Below, in pieces: positions 45,683-54,675 of a stretch of DNA of 64,000 nucleotides (within the stretch, counting starts at the first letter, position 1; every line of letters starts with the position of its first letter). The translations under genes and the position numbers were made by a program. The notes below the pieces were generated by a model. It saw only the letters and a program-made list of their open reading frames with translations, made no database searches and had not been told where the DNA came from. Source of the DNA: Pricia mediterranea (lineage in GTDB: Bacteria > Bacteroidota > Bacteroidia > Flavobacteriales > Flavobacteriaceae); assembly GCF_032248455.1 (NCBI RefSeq), contig NZ_JAVTTP010000001.1, forward strand, positions 1,054,001 through 1,118,000, given 5' to 3'.

Positions 45683-46426
45683 ATGCAAAATACAACTCAC
45701 GTCTACGGAATCCGTGCCGTACTCGAAGCCATAAATTCCGAGGAGCCCATCGACAAGGTCTTTATTCAAAGGGGCCTCAAAGGGGATCTATCAAAGCAAC
45801 TCGAGGCTATGGTGCGTAAAAAAGGTATCCATTCCTCTTACGTGCCCATCGAGAAATTGAACCGGTTGACCAAAAACAACCACCAAGGGGTCGTGGCACA
45901 GGTCTCCCCTATTCAGTTCCATACGCTGGAACCCCTAGTCGAGCAAGTGCTCAAAAGTGACAGAACCCCCTTATTTCTGCTATTGGACCAGGTTTCCGAC
46001 GTTCGTAACTTCGGCGCCATCATCAGGACGGCGGAATGTTCCGGGGTAGATGGTATCATTATTCCGAAAAAGGGAGCCGCGCCCGTCACCGCCGATACCA
46101 TCAAAACTTCGGCCGGGGCGGCGTTTAAAATCCCAATTGCCAAAGTGGACCATATAAAAGACGCGGTATTCTATTTACAGGCCAGCGGGATACCCGTGTT
46201 GGCCGCTACCGAAAAGACTGACAAGACGGTTTACGACATAACCTTTGACGGCCCCTGCGCCATTGTCATGGGGTCGGAAGATAGGGGCATCTCCCCCTCT
46301 ATCCTAAAGACCGTCGATCAGCTCGCCAAACTTCCTTTACTGGGCGAAATCGAATCGTTGAACGTGTCGGTGGCCTGTGCTGTCTTTTTATATGAGGTGG
46401 TGCGACAACGAAGGTTCAAAGTTTAA
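45683..46426 (+). CDS. rlmB: 23S rRNA (guanosine-2'-O)-methyltransferase RlmB-like (SpoU/TrmH family)
   Basis: 247 aa from the ATG at 45683 (MQNTTHVYGIRAVLEAINSEEPIDKVF); a longer frame starts inside the preceding terminator. N-terminal substrate-binding domain (1-75) and a SPOUT knot domain with NFGAIIRTAECSGVDGIIIP, CAIVMGSEDRGIS and LPLLGEIESLNVSVACAVFLYEV, the three SpoU motifs with the AdoMet-binding trefoil knot. It probably methylates the ribosomal P loop. The last codons (AAA GTT TAA) are part of a 7-nt periodic tract. Confidence 0.88.
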   Translation: MQNTTHVYGIRAVLEAINSEEPIDKVFIQRGLKGDLSKQLEAMVRKKGIHSSYVPIEKLNRLTKNNHQGVVAQVSPIQFHTLEPLVEQVLKSDRTPLFLLLDQVSDVRNFGAIIRTAECSGVDGIIIPKKGAAPVTADTIKTSAGAAFKIPIAKVDHIKDAVFYLQASGIPVLAATEKTDKTVYDITFDGPCAIVMGSEDRGISPSILKTVDQLAKLPLLGEIESLNVSVACAVFLYEVVRQRRFKV

Positions 46427-46459
46427 GGGTCAAGGGTCAAAGTTTAAGGTTAAAGTTTT
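46411..46459 (+). repeat. Seven-unit heptamer tract overlapping the rlmB 3' end
   Basis: AAGGTTC, AAAGTTT, AAGGGTC, AAGGGTC, AAAGTTT, AAGGTTA, AAGTTTT, all in one phase. The stop codon is at 46424-46426. There is no hairpin terminator here. Confidence 0.8.
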
Positions 46460-46568
46460 TTAAGATTCAAGGTCATAAGGTTTGGTGTTTTTAGATTCGT
46501 GCACAAAATCCAGACCCTCATACGAAACCCCAAGCTGATTGGATAATCGAAACGAAGTTCTACTGTTT

Positions 46569-47300
46569 TCATTCATCATTTTCCTTTTTTTTGAGATGAT
46601 AGATAATCTTGATGCGCTCCTCCTCAATTTCTTCTTCCTTGGTCCCAATAAAATTGCCGTCCTCATCGAACTGCCGTAAAAATTCGTCGGCCTCTTCATC
46701 GTAATCCTCCTGCTCCCAGTCGTACTTTTTAAGTGGAGGTAAGTCCGATTTCATTAGGTAAGCAAGACCTAGTCCTGTCAGGAAGCCGCCCAAATGGCCT
46801 TCCCAAGAAATTCCATCCTCCACCGGAAAAATATACCACAACATACTGCCGTAAATGAAAACTACGACTAGGGAGAGGGCCACCAGCCTATAGTGCCTAG
46901 TGAATATCCCTTTGAAAAACATAAAACTGGCCAAGAGGTAAATAATCCCACTAGCGCCAATATGGTATGATGGCCGGCCTACGGCCCAGGTAAAGATTCC
47001 CGATATCAGTATCCCTATCAGCAACACGCGAAGGGCGATGTTCCGATAGAAATAAAACAGTGCGGCGGTCAACACGGCCAGGGGAATGGTGTTGTTGTAT
47101 AAATGTTCGGTCGAGCCGTGGATTAAGGGACTCAAAACGACTCCTTTCAATCCCGAAAGCTTCTGCGGATAAATGCCATAGTCGTTCAAATTGACCTGAA
47201 AGCGCAACTCTATCAAAAAGACCGTCCATATACTTAATACCGCCACCAAGGGCGCGATTACAACGGCGTTCGTAAATCTAAAATAGTGGCTTTCGGACAT
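46569..47300 (-). CDS. Rhomboid-family intramembrane serine protease
   Basis: 243 aa with six or seven membrane spans. The active site is S117 in GASGIIYL and H169 in EGHLGGFLTG; the oxyanion-side HLYNN (66-70) with N70 is present. A cytoplasmic C-terminal tail of about 55 residues is highly acidic then charged (DWEQEDYDEEADEFLRQFDE). It cleaves single-pass membrane proteins; targets are unknown. It is transcribed divergently from rarA; a TAnnTTTG box ends five bases before its ATG. Confidence 0.9.
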   Translation of the reverse strand: MSESHYFRFTNAVVIAPLVAVLSIWTVFLIELRFQVNLNDYGIYPQKLSGLKGVVLSPLIHGSTEHLYNNTIPLAVLTAALFYFYRNIALRVLLIGILISGIFTWAVGRPSYHIGASGIIYLLASFMFFKGIFTRHYRLVALSLVVVFIYGSMLWYIFPVEDGISWEGHLGGFLTGLGLAYLMKSDLPPLKKYDWEQEDYDEEADEFLRQFDEDGNFIGTKEEEIEEERIKIIYHLKKKENDE

Positions 47301-47305
47301 GGTAT

Positions 47306-47313
47306 CAAAATTA
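47306..47313 (-). promoter_or_regulatory. -7 box (TAATTTTG) of the rhomboid gene
   Basis: Perfect TAnnTTTG on the minus strand, then ATACC and ATG. The transcript would have almost no 5' leader. Confidence 0.5.
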
Positions 47314-47387
47314 GCAATAACTCCGCCGTTTTCTAAGCAGCTGAAAATTTGACATAATTTAAGGTTAGAAAACCCTTCATCATCCGG

Positions 47388-47418
47388 TTAGTAGGATTCC
47401 AACTTTATCATACTTTTG
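47388..47418 (+). promoter_or_regulatory. Promoter of rarA
   Basis: TTAG (47388-47391), exactly 19 nt, TACTTTTG (47411-47418), then CAATT and the ATG at 47424. One mismatch from the consensus in the -33 element. Confidence 0.6.
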
Positions 47419-47423
47419 CAATT

Positions 47424-48701
47424 ATGAACGAACCTTTAGCAGAACGCGTACGTCCGAAAACCCTTGAGGATTATATCAGCCAGCGGCATCTGGTGGGCGA
47501 GAACGGCTCGCTGACCCGACAGATCAAGAAAGGGGTGATTCCCTCCTTGATCTTTTGGGGTCCGCCGGGTACGGGCAAGACGACCTTGGCCAATATCATT
47601 GCCAACGAAAGCGAGCGGCCGTTCTATACCCTCAGCGCCATCAACAGTGGGGTGAAGGACATTCGGGAGGTCATCGAGAAGGCCAAGAAGGGGGGTGGAC
47701 TCTTTACCGCCAAAAATCCCATTCTTTTTATCGATGAGATCCATCGCTTTAGCAAATCACAACAAGATTCCCTTTTGGCCGCCGTCGAAAAGGGATGGGT
47801 CACCCTGATCGGGGCTACAACCGAAAATCCGAGTTTTGAGGTCATTCCCGCCCTACTCTCCCGCTGTCAGGTGTATGTGCTAAATCCGTTCGGGAAAGAA
47901 GATCTGGAAGATTTGCTCAATAGGGCCATCAAGGAAGATCCCATCCTAAAATCCAAAAATATCGACCTCAAGGAGACCGAGGCCCTGCTGCGGCTTTCGG
48001 GTGGCGACGGACGGAAATTACTGAACATGTTCGAACTGGTCGTCAATTCCGAGGAAGGTGATACCATTACCCTCACCGACGAACTGGTCTTGGGAAAGGT
48101 GCAAAAAAATACGGTACTTTATGACAAGACCGGGGAACAGCACTACGATATCATATCCGCTTTCATCAAATCCATTCGCGGTAGCGACCCCAACGGGGCA
48201 GTATACTGGTTGGCACGGATGATCGAAGGCGGCGAAGACGTCAAGTTCATCGCGCGGCGCTTGTTGATCTCGGCCTCGGAGGATATCGGCCTGGCCAACC
48301 CGACCGCCCTGGTCATCGCCAACAACGCGTTTCAGGCGGTAACGACCATCGGTTATCCAGAAGCGCGAATCATACTGAGTCAATGCGCCATCTATCTGGC
48401 GACCTCTCCAAAAAGCAATGCCAGCTACATGGCCATCGGCAAAGCACAGCAGAGCGTCAGACAGACAGGAGACCTATCGGTTCCCCTCCCCCTGCGCAAC
48501 GCGCCCACTAAACTGATGAAGGACCTCGGTTACGGAAAGGAATACAAATACGCCCACAACTATCAGAACAACTTTGTGGAAGAAGAGTTTTTGCCCGATG
48601 AACTCATCGGCACCCCCTTTTACGAACCGGGGAACAATTCCCGCGAGAACGCGATAAAGGACTTTCTTCAGAAACGCTGGAAGGAAAAATATAATAGTTG
48701 A
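47424..48701 (+). CDS. rarA: Replication-associated recombination protein A (AAA+ ATPase)
   Basis: 425 aa, close to the MgsA/RarA/WRNIP1 norm. Walker [13 protein letters not shown] (45-56), Walker [11 protein letters not shown] (100-109), sensor 1 [11 protein letters not shown], and the C-terminal tetramerisation domain ([43 protein letters not shown]). It acts at stalled replication forks with SSB and RecA. Monocistronic by context. Confidence 0.95.
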   Translation: MNEPLAERVRPKTLEDYISQRHLVGENGSLTRQIKKGVIPSLIFWGPPGTGKTTLANIIANESERPFYTLSAINSGVKDIREVIEKAKKGGGLFTAKNPILFIDEIHRFSKSQQDSLLAAVEKGWVTLIGATTENPSFEVIPALLSRCQVYVLNPFGKEDLEDLLNRAIKEDPILKSKNIDLKETEALLRLSGGDGRKLLNMFELVVNSEEGDTITLTDELVLGKVQKNTVLYDKTGEQHYDIISAFIKSIRGSDPNGAVYWLARMIEGGEDVKFIARRLLISASEDIGLANPTALVIANNAFQAVTTIGYPEARIILSQCAIYLATSPKSNASYMAIGKAQQSVRQTGDLSVPLPLRNAPTKLMKDLGYGKEYKYAHNYQNNFVEEEFLPDELIGTPFYEPGNNSRENAIKDFLQKRWKEKYNS

Positions 48702-48809
48702 AAATTGATTCAAGGCTTAATTTCACTTCAACGCAACCTATTATTTTGAACCTCCAATCTGGCGACGGCAGCATTAGACCTTAAATTTCATCGCGTTGCG
48801 CGTGAACAA

Positions 48810-48841
48810 CTAAACTCATAAACTCCCAAACCTCTAAACTT
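48810..48841. repeat. Octamer tract after the 3' end of the 314-aa secreted protein gene
   Basis: CTAAACTC, ATAAACTC, CCAAACCT, CTAAACTT. On the sense (minus) strand it reads AAGTTTAG AGGTTTGG, the G-rich 3'-type form. Confidence 0.55.
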
Positions 48842-48845
48842 TTTC

Positions 48846-49790
48846 TTAAAACTTAATATCCAGTTCTTCGGTCACAAGATTGCCCCCTGAATAGTATTCG
48901 AAGAACCAGGTGCCATTTTTCTCGAAAACGACCCCGTTGGAGCCTTCTGCCTCCGCCAAATAGAAGTCCGGCATTGAGGTTTTATAAATTTTCATTCGGA
49001 TTTTAGGCGTATTGTCAACTAACTGGTAACCTACTGACACTTCTTGGGCGTACAGTGTTCCCGTGGCAATATCCGACAGGTTTGCTTCGGTCCGCTCAGA
49101 ATTGGATGCCGCCGTATCGTTGTCCCTATACGTTCGATCGGTTCGGGAGGTCGATTTTTCCGGAGTTTCGTCTGCCGGGACGGCCTTTTCAAGTTTGGAA
49201 GACCTCGGCCTTCTGTCCACATATCGCTGATTTTCACGGGTGGCCTCCTGCTCCACCAAGATATCCGGACGGTTGGCCGAAGAATGGTTTCTACGACGCT
49301 CCTCCGCTATTTCCCGTACATCGTTCGCCATATCGACGCTCACGGAACTTGAGTTTCCGGCCTTTCCGTTATAGGCATAGTTGAAACTATCGAGGGAGCT
49401 GAGCGCATCGCGAATGGCCTCTCCGTACGAGTCCTTATAATCCTTCTCCTTGCTTTTACCTTCCCTTGTGGCGAACACTTCTTCCCCGTTGCAATTTTCC
49501 AAAACAATGGAGGCCTTGGTCGTAAACATCGATGATCCGTCGACCAATTTTGCCCGGAGTCCCAAGCAGCCGTTGCTTTTGAGGTCTTGGGGGAGCTTAT
49601 CCTCGTAGACCGCTTCAAATCCTTGTTCGGAAAAAAGGTGTTTGACCAGGGTGCTGGTCTGATATTGGTTCTGCCGTTTGAAATCCTCAAATTTCTTAGG
49701 AACCACAATATACTTGTAGTCGTTCAATTGTTCTTGCGCCATAGCGAGTAGGCTAAATAGTGTTAAAAATAGTGTCAGTGCTGTTTTCAT
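48846..49790 (-). CDS. Secreted/periplasmic protein of unknown function
   Basis: 314 aa from the ATG at 49790 (MKTALTLFLTLFSLLAMA|QEQ, a signal peptide of 18 residues; a longer frame adds 15 residues that spoil it). The first 130 residues after the signal (NDYKYIVVPKKFEDFKRQNQYQTSTLVKHLF...SYGEAIRDALSSL) resemble a conserved flavobacterial domain I cannot name. Residues about 165-240 are charged and disordered-looking (R/E/S/D-rich). The C-terminus ends with a compact beta segment (NGTWFFEYYSGGNLVTEELDIKF). No catalytic motif is seen. It lies 201 bp from a DUF5723 gene on the same strand. Confidence 0.7.
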   Translation of the reverse strand: MKTALTLFLTLFSLLAMAQEQLNDYKYIVVPKKFEDFKRQNQYQTSTLVKHLFSEQGFEAVYEDKLPQDLKSNGCLGLRAKLVDGSSMFTTKASIVLENCNGEEVFATREGKSKEKDYKDSYGEAIRDALSSLDSFNYAYNGKAGNSSSVSVDMANDVREIAEERRRNHSSANRPDILVEQEATRENQRYVDRRPRSSKLEKAVPADETPEKSTSRTDRTYRDNDTAASNSERTEANLSDIATGTLYAQEVSVGYQLVDNTPKIRMKIYKTSMPDFYLAEAEGSNGVVFEKNGTWFFEYYSGGNLVTEELDIKF

Positions 49791-49991
49791 TTTCTTTATC
49801 AATAATAGTTTCAATGGGAAAAATTCGAATTCCATTCCGAAGCTTCCAAAATTCGACGGAAGTTAACGAATTATACTATGGAAGGTCAACAATTGTGCCA
49901 CGGATTTAACATTGGAACTGAATCGGCATATCCTCCTTTTGTGGGGTTTCACCGTACGAACCCTAATCAATTAAGGATACCTCTCCGTCTT

Positions 49992-51413
49992 CTATTCCCA
50001 GGCAATGATGTTCAATCCGAGTTGGAAGGACGCGTAACGACTATCTGCAAGGTTGCGGTACGATAAAAGATTATCCGCCATAGCGTAAAGATTAGCAGGG
50101 CCCAATTGCAGGTTGAGGCCCAGGCCGAGGTTGGTGTACGAGAATTTATCGACCGTATAGGTGCCCTTGACCGCCATGATATTACCAATGCGCCGCAGGT
50201 AAAAGGCCGTCAAGGCAGCTTGCGGGCCCCTGGGCCGATTGATCATATATAGCTGTCCGCCTACACTATTTGCGTATTTTGGGGGAAGCCTTACCCCTCT
50301 TGGCTTAGTCCCACACTTACAATTACCTCTGCGTGCCACCGTTTCGCCAAAGTTATAGCGGAGGGAAGCGTGCAATTTGGTGGGACGAAAGGCAACGTAT
50401 GATTGAGAATTCTCTTCGTAGGGCACCAAGGATTCCACATCATCGACCAGGTCTTCCCAAAAATCGGTATCGGGATTGATAGTTCCTTCGGGAGTGATGA
50501 CAACCCCTTCGACCGTAGCCGAACCTTTTAGGGTATAGTTGTTGACGTCGTTCGTATGGTAGATCAAACCAAGGTCCAACAGGCTACCGGTGAGTACGGT
50601 CTGCTCGTTCAGGTAATAGGTGAACCCTAAATCGACGCCAAGGCCCAAATTGCCGCCGAAGAGTGCTCTTTTGACCGCGGTACTGGCAATATTACCTTCT
50701 TCCCTGGCGTCATAGAGGGACTCTAGGCCCGAAGTGCGAAGCTCGGCATCGGCGTTAAGGGTGGTGGCGAAGATATTTCTTTCACCTTCCGTGGTCACAA
50801 AATAACCCCTGTTTTTGGTGGAGTTAAAATCGAACACACTGGAATAGATTTTCGCCCTTCCTCCAAGAATCAGGTCGCGGTTGATTTTCTTGTTGATTCC
50901 AAAATGCAACACATTCATTAATTCCCCCCGGGTTTTTAAGTGGCCGACGTCAAATCTTTGATTCAGCCTGTCGGCGTTACCTTCAATGGCCAAAATGGCA
51001 TAGTCTTGAAACCAATATCCAATGGCATCCCCTTCAAGGTACATCCCCCCGGAATAAAATAAGTCAGGGTCGCGGCCCCGGAACCCGAAATTCAGGAATT
51101 CCACCTGAAAGGTTCCGCTGAGCTCATCGGTGGGCTTCATCCCATAAACGGCACGTTCGCGTACCTTATCGTTGATATCGAGCCCATCGTTCGCAAAAAT
51201 ATCGTTGACGGAAATACCGCTGGAGCCGGCTTGGACCATGATTCCCGATACGCCCGGAATACCCGCGTACCAATGAAAATCCGTCTCCATTCCGGGATTG
51301 ACCATCCCGGCCTGCGGAATTTCGGTAAAATCGTACAACAATTGCTTGTTTTGGGCCTTTACGGGGATACAGGCCCATAAGAGGACAATAAAAAGTAGAT
51401 GGGGGATTCTCAT
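49992..51413 (-). CDS. DUF5723-type outer-membrane beta-barrel protein
   Basis: 473 aa. Signal peptide 1-20 (IPVKA|Q). It has repeated amphipathic strands typical of an outer-membrane barrel (LGLGVDLGFTYYLNEQTVLTGSLLDLGLIY; LHASLRYNFGETV) and ends in FQLGLNIIAWE. The PQAGMVNPGMETDFHWYAGIPGVSG opening resembles proteins annotated DUF5723 and PorP/SprF-like in Bacteroidota. Residues RGNCKCGTKPRG near 365 add two cysteines in a loop. Its ATG overlaps the stop of the preceding lipoprotein gene (ATGA), so the two are coupled. Confidence 0.72.
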   Translation of the reverse strand: MRIPHLLFIVLLWACIPVKAQNKQLLYDFTEIPQAGMVNPGMETDFHWYAGIPGVSGIMVQAGSSGISVNDIFANDGLDINDKVRERAVYGMKPTDELSGTFQVEFLNFGFRGRDPDLFYSGGMYLEGDAIGYWFQDYAILAIEGNADRLNQRFDVGHLKTRGELMNVLHFGINKKINRDLILGGRAKIYSSVFDFNSTKNRGYFVTTEGERNIFATTLNADAELRTSGLESLYDAREEGNIASTAVKRALFGGNLGLGVDLGFTYYLNEQTVLTGSLLDLGLIYHTNDVNNYTLKGSATVEGVVITPEGTINPDTDFWEDLVDDVESLVPYEENSQSYVAFRPTKLHASLRYNFGETVARRGNCKCGTKPRGVRLPPKYANSVGGQLYMINRPRGPQAALTAFYLRRIGNIMAVKGTYTVDKFSYTNLGLGLNLQLGPANLYAMADNLLSYRNLADSRYASFQLGLNIIAWE

Positions 51414-51955
51414 TTTAATTCTAATCGGAATTTACCACTTGATTTTAAAATGATTTTGGGGTCGGGGTTGTCAGCAACGCTTGTACTATCGCCCCGATTT
51501 CTGGCCGTAACCCGAATGCTGGAGGTGTTTTTAATGATGTTTATGCTTTTACCTGCACTGCCGTACGCTATATCTACTTGCTGATTCACCATACCCGCTT
51601 CAGATTCGATCCGCTCCGTATCGAGCACATTCCCGTTCACATCCAACAACTCTACGAAAACATCGACCGGTTTGCTGGTCGTATTCTGTACAATATAAGT
51701 AACCGTACCATCGAGTACCCTTTCCGCAAAGAGATCTGCGCTAAAAGCATTAAAGTCGAAATTTCTTGTAATCACGTCGGCATTGCCCGCGGCATTGACA
51801 AAAGATTCCGGGGCCTCGATATACAAGATACTAGCTTCGACCTCAGGGTTCGCCTGTAGTTCGTCGTACTGGTCGAAATCTTGCTCCTCAATACAGGAAA
51901 CAAAGACCGAAAAGCCGGTTAAAACAGTTAATAAAAGTTTGATGCTACTTTTCAT
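51410..51955 (-). CDS. Small lipoprotein coupled to the DUF5723 barrel
   Basis: 181 aa. Lipobox SVFVSC with C21, followed by IEEQDFDQYDELQ (acidic, surface-type sorting signal likely). The rest is a beta-sandwich-like domain (GTVTYIVQNTTSKPVDVFVELLDVNGNVLDTERIES). No known family is recognised. The TGA stop overlaps the start of the barrel gene by 4 bp, so a complex or shared export is a fair inference. Confidence 0.75.
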   Translation of the reverse strand: MKSSIKLLLTVLTGFSVFVSCIEEQDFDQYDELQANPEVEASILYIEAPESFVNAAGNADVITRNFDFNAFSADLFAERVLDGTVTYIVQNTTSKPVDVFVELLDVNGNVLDTERIESEAGMVNQQVDIAYGSAGKSINIIKNTSSIRVTARNRGDSTSVADNPDPKIILKSSGKFRLELK

Positions 51956-52175
51956 TCCATAATCCTTTAACGCCCCATGCCTTGTGCACAGTACGTTTAC
52001 CCCTATAACTGCATATTAGTGATTTTATTTCGTTCGGACTGTTAATCAGTATGTCATTTCGGGATGACGCTTGCTATCCTCGGTAAAATACAGTGATTGT
52101 CTGGAGCAATTATAAGAATAATTACGGCATTTCGAAGTGTATTCCACAACAATTAAGTAGCGTAATACTTACGGA

Positions 52176-53471
52176 CTATTGATTGTAACGCTCCAACACG
52201 GTCTCGTACAAGTCCATCCAATCGACCTTATGATCGTTACCCAGAAGTTCGTTGGAAAAAACCGTTACAAAATTGCCGTTTACCTTCTTGACTTCTTTAT
52301 TAAGGGTTTCCATACGCTTTAAAACCGCATCGCGACCGCCGACACTGGTAAAGGCGTAATCGTGAAATGTAAAGGGATGGATGCGTATGGGCTGTTGTAT
52401 TTCAAGGTTCATATCGTAAAAGTAGAACGGGGTACAGGTACCGGCACGGAACCCAGGTTCATTGGTGTACCCCATGGTATAGTCGTCACTGAAACCCGCT
52501 TCGATCAGGGTGCGGTACGTATCCGGCAAATGGGTTCGGTTATAGCGCATGCGGCAAGTATCTATCGGGCGGTTGATTACGCCGCTCAGCCGCTTCTTCT
52601 CCTTTTTTAAGAGATTAAAATCAGAAAAGGAACTGTAGGAGGCGGCCAGGGCCACTATGCTGTAATCGGCAATAGACTTGATTAGAAACCGGAACTTATT
52701 ACTGTTCGGGGAAACGTTCTTGTCATACGTGGAATAGGTCGCGAACTGGAAAAAAAATATGCTTTTGATCTTGAACTTTTTATGCAGTTCGACCAGGGAG
52801 TCAAAATTATCGTACGGATCTCTCTTAGGATACAACCACACCTTGACTCGTTCTGCCACCCGGCTGAATTTCAAGGATGCCAAATCATACAACAGCCCAG
52901 AGACACCTCTTACAAAACCTCTATAGGCAAAGGCATGGGATGTGTTGACATCGATAAGGGATGTATAGGTATAGTATCTGGATTTACGCTCCAAATCCGG
53001 AAACTTTACTTTGAGGGCTTCCAGAAATTTAAAAGCCCAGATGTCAACTACCGGCGATTGTAGAAACACATGTTTATAGGCGAGGCTTTCTTTGGGGGGA
53101 AATCGCCCGTGATGATCTTTCACATGGGGAAGGTACTCCTCATAGCGGCTTATCAGATAAAAACTGGCCGAAAAAATATCAAAGGGGATGCTGCTGCGGT
53201 CCCCGGCATCGAAGAAACAAGGAACCCCGTCCCATTCGGAAATCTTGATCTCAAAATCGTTGATGCCCTGCTCGAACAGCAAATCGTTGCTCCGAATAAA
53301 GAATTCGTTCTGGAGCGGTTGTTTAGTGTAAGTGATTTTTGGTCCGGCGTGCTTTATAAAGTCCTCTACCTTAGTAGTAAAGGTGATTTTGAGACCTAAG
53401 ATACGGGTGAACACCTGCTTCATGGTGTACGTGAAGCGAGGCGTGATTTTATGGGTGTAGATTAATAGCAT
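52176..53471 (-). CDS. Polysaccharide-deacetylase-like protein (DUF7033 N-terminal domain)
   Basis: 431 aa, no signal peptide. The opening MLLIYTHKITPRFTYTMKQVF and the next 100 residues fit the DUF7033 domain found at the front of Bacteroidota NodB-like proteins. The C-terminal part resembles a NodB (beta/alpha)7 fold: FFFQFATYSTYDKN, RMRYNRTHLPDTYRTLIEAGFSDDYTMGYTNEPGFRAGTCTPFYFYD and RIHPFTFHDYAF. The canonical D-D...HxxxH metal ligands are not clearly conserved, so activity is uncertain. A possible role is cell-surface glycan modification. A TAnnTTTG box precedes the gene. Confidence 0.75.
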   Translation of the reverse strand: MLLIYTHKITPRFTYTMKQVFTRILGLKITFTTKVEDFIKHAGPKITYTKQPLQNEFFIRSNDLLFEQGINDFEIKISEWDGVPCFFDAGDRSSIPFDIFSASFYLISRYEEYLPHVKDHHGRFPPKESLAYKHVFLQSPVVDIWAFKFLEALKVKFPDLERKSRYYTYTSLIDVNTSHAFAYRGFVRGVSGLLYDLASLKFSRVAERVKVWLYPKRDPYDNFDSLVELHKKFKIKSIFFFQFATYSTYDKNVSPNSNKFRFLIKSIADYSIVALAASYSSFSDFNLLKKEKKRLSGVINRPIDTCRMRYNRTHLPDTYRTLIEAGFSDDYTMGYTNEPGFRAGTCTPFYFYDMNLEIQQPIRIHPFTFHDYAFTSVGGRDAVLKRMETLNKEVKKVNGNFVTVFSNELLGNDHKVDWMDLYETVLERYNQ

Positions 53472-53851
53472 TGTTCTTCAAAATTCAAAAGTACAAATAG
53501 TTTGGGGAGTGGGGGGTAATCTTTAGTCATTAGACTTTAGACGTTAACTGAGGCTTGGGGATGGGAGCGGGATGAGGATGGGCTCCCGCTGAAGTTGGGT
53601 CGAGTTCGGGTCTGGACCGGGTTGGACGGGTGTTAGGATCGAAAAAGGGTGGAGTTACAGCCCGGAGATGTGAAAAAGAAGAAGGGCCGAGGTTCGCATG
53701 AGGTTGGACCGGAATCGGGATGCAGCGTGGAATCGGAAGACGAGGGTAAGCCAGTGTCAGTATAGCGGCGAAATGGGATTGCAGGAAAAGGGGTCTCGAG
53801 GTCGGATTGGGTTTTTGTGCATTCCCAAAAAGGAAGAACCCCCAACAATCT
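53472..53851. other. Intergenic region with heptamer tract and G-rich quasi-repeats
   Basis: 53521-53548 has four 7-mers (CTTTAGT, CATTAGA, CTTTAGA, CGTTAAC). From 53555 to about 53760 the plus strand is purine-rich with recurring GGGATG/GGGTT/GGACGGG motifs. Frames on both strands are low-complexity and are not called genes. Confidence 0.55.
53486..53493 (-). promoter_or_regulatory. -7 box (TACTTTTG) of the polysaccharide-deacetylase-like gene
   Basis: Perfect TAnnTTTG on the minus strand, 14 bp before the ATG at 53471. Confidence 0.5.
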
Positions 53852-54550
53852 TCACAGCACCCCTTCGTCCGCAAAGCTAAAATAGTCTTTTTCGGTAACG
53901 ATGATATGATCCAAAACAGTAATGTCCAACGTCAAGGCGGCTCCTTTCAATTTAGCGGTGACGTCTCGATCTCCTTTACTCGGCCTCAGGGTTCCCGAGG
54001 GATGGTTATGGGCCAGCACCAAGGCTACTGCTCCATGTTCAAGAGCTTGTCGCATGGCAAGGCGCACATCGACCAAGGTGCTTGTGAGTCCGCCTTTGCT
54101 GAGCGAGGCCAGATGCAATACCTTATTCGCATTGTTCAGATAGAGGATCCAGAACTCTTCGTGCTCGAGATCCCCGATTCGGGGCCGCAATAGCTCAAAG
54201 GCGTCCCGACTACTGTTGATCTTGGTTATTTTTTTGATCGCCTCTCCCCTTCTCCGCCTGCCGATTTCAAGTCCCGCAATTATGCTGATCGCTTTTGCCT
54301 CCCCGATGCCCTTAAAGACCTTCAATTGCTTTATGCTGAGTTTGCCCAGTTCGTTCAGATTGTTATCGACCCCTGCCAATATCCTTTTCGACAGGGCCAC
54401 CGCACTTTCGTTCCTGCTTCCCGACCCGATCAAGATGGCGATCAGTTCGGCATCCGATAGGGCGGACTTCCCTTTTTGAACTAATTTTTCGCGCGGTTTG
54501 TCGTCATCGGACCAATATTTTATGGAGAAGGATGAGCGTTTTTCCTGCAT
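53852..54550 (-). CDS. radC: RadC-family protein (JAB/MPN domain)
   Basis: 232 aa. N-terminal helix-hairpin-helix (LKVFKGIGEAKAISIIAGLE, 77-96) and a C-terminal JAB metalloprotease-like domain with the metal site H181-N-H183-P-S-G and D194 (AHNHPSGTLRPSKGDRD). The cellular role of RadC is still unsettled despite the old DNA-repair name. The gene is complete, starting MQEKRSSFSIKYWSDDDKPREKL. Confidence 0.94.
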   Translation of the reverse strand: MQEKRSSFSIKYWSDDDKPREKLVQKGKSALSDAELIAILIGSGSRNESAVALSKRILAGVDNNLNELGKLSIKQLKVFKGIGEAKAISIIAGLEIGRRRRGEAIKKITKINSSRDAFELLRPRIGDLEHEEFWILYLNNANKVLHLASLSKGGLTSTLVDVRLAMRQALEHGAVALVLAHNHPSGTLRPSKGDRDVTAKLKGAALTLDITVLDHIIVTEKDYFSFADEGVL

Positions 54551-54675
54551 AATTTAAAAAGGGTTAACCGTGAAGTGGTACTGGTTAACGTCTTCCCCAG
54601 GATATTTATTACAAAATATGGTTCCGAATTACTATGAATTGGCCCATAAACCTATACACCCTTAAACCGATAAGG

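Noticed and set aside
53530-53880. Frames of 60-114 codons on both strands upstream of radC
   Set aside because: They are Pro/Arg/Gly-rich products of the G-rich quasi-repeat, and several overlap each other on both strands.
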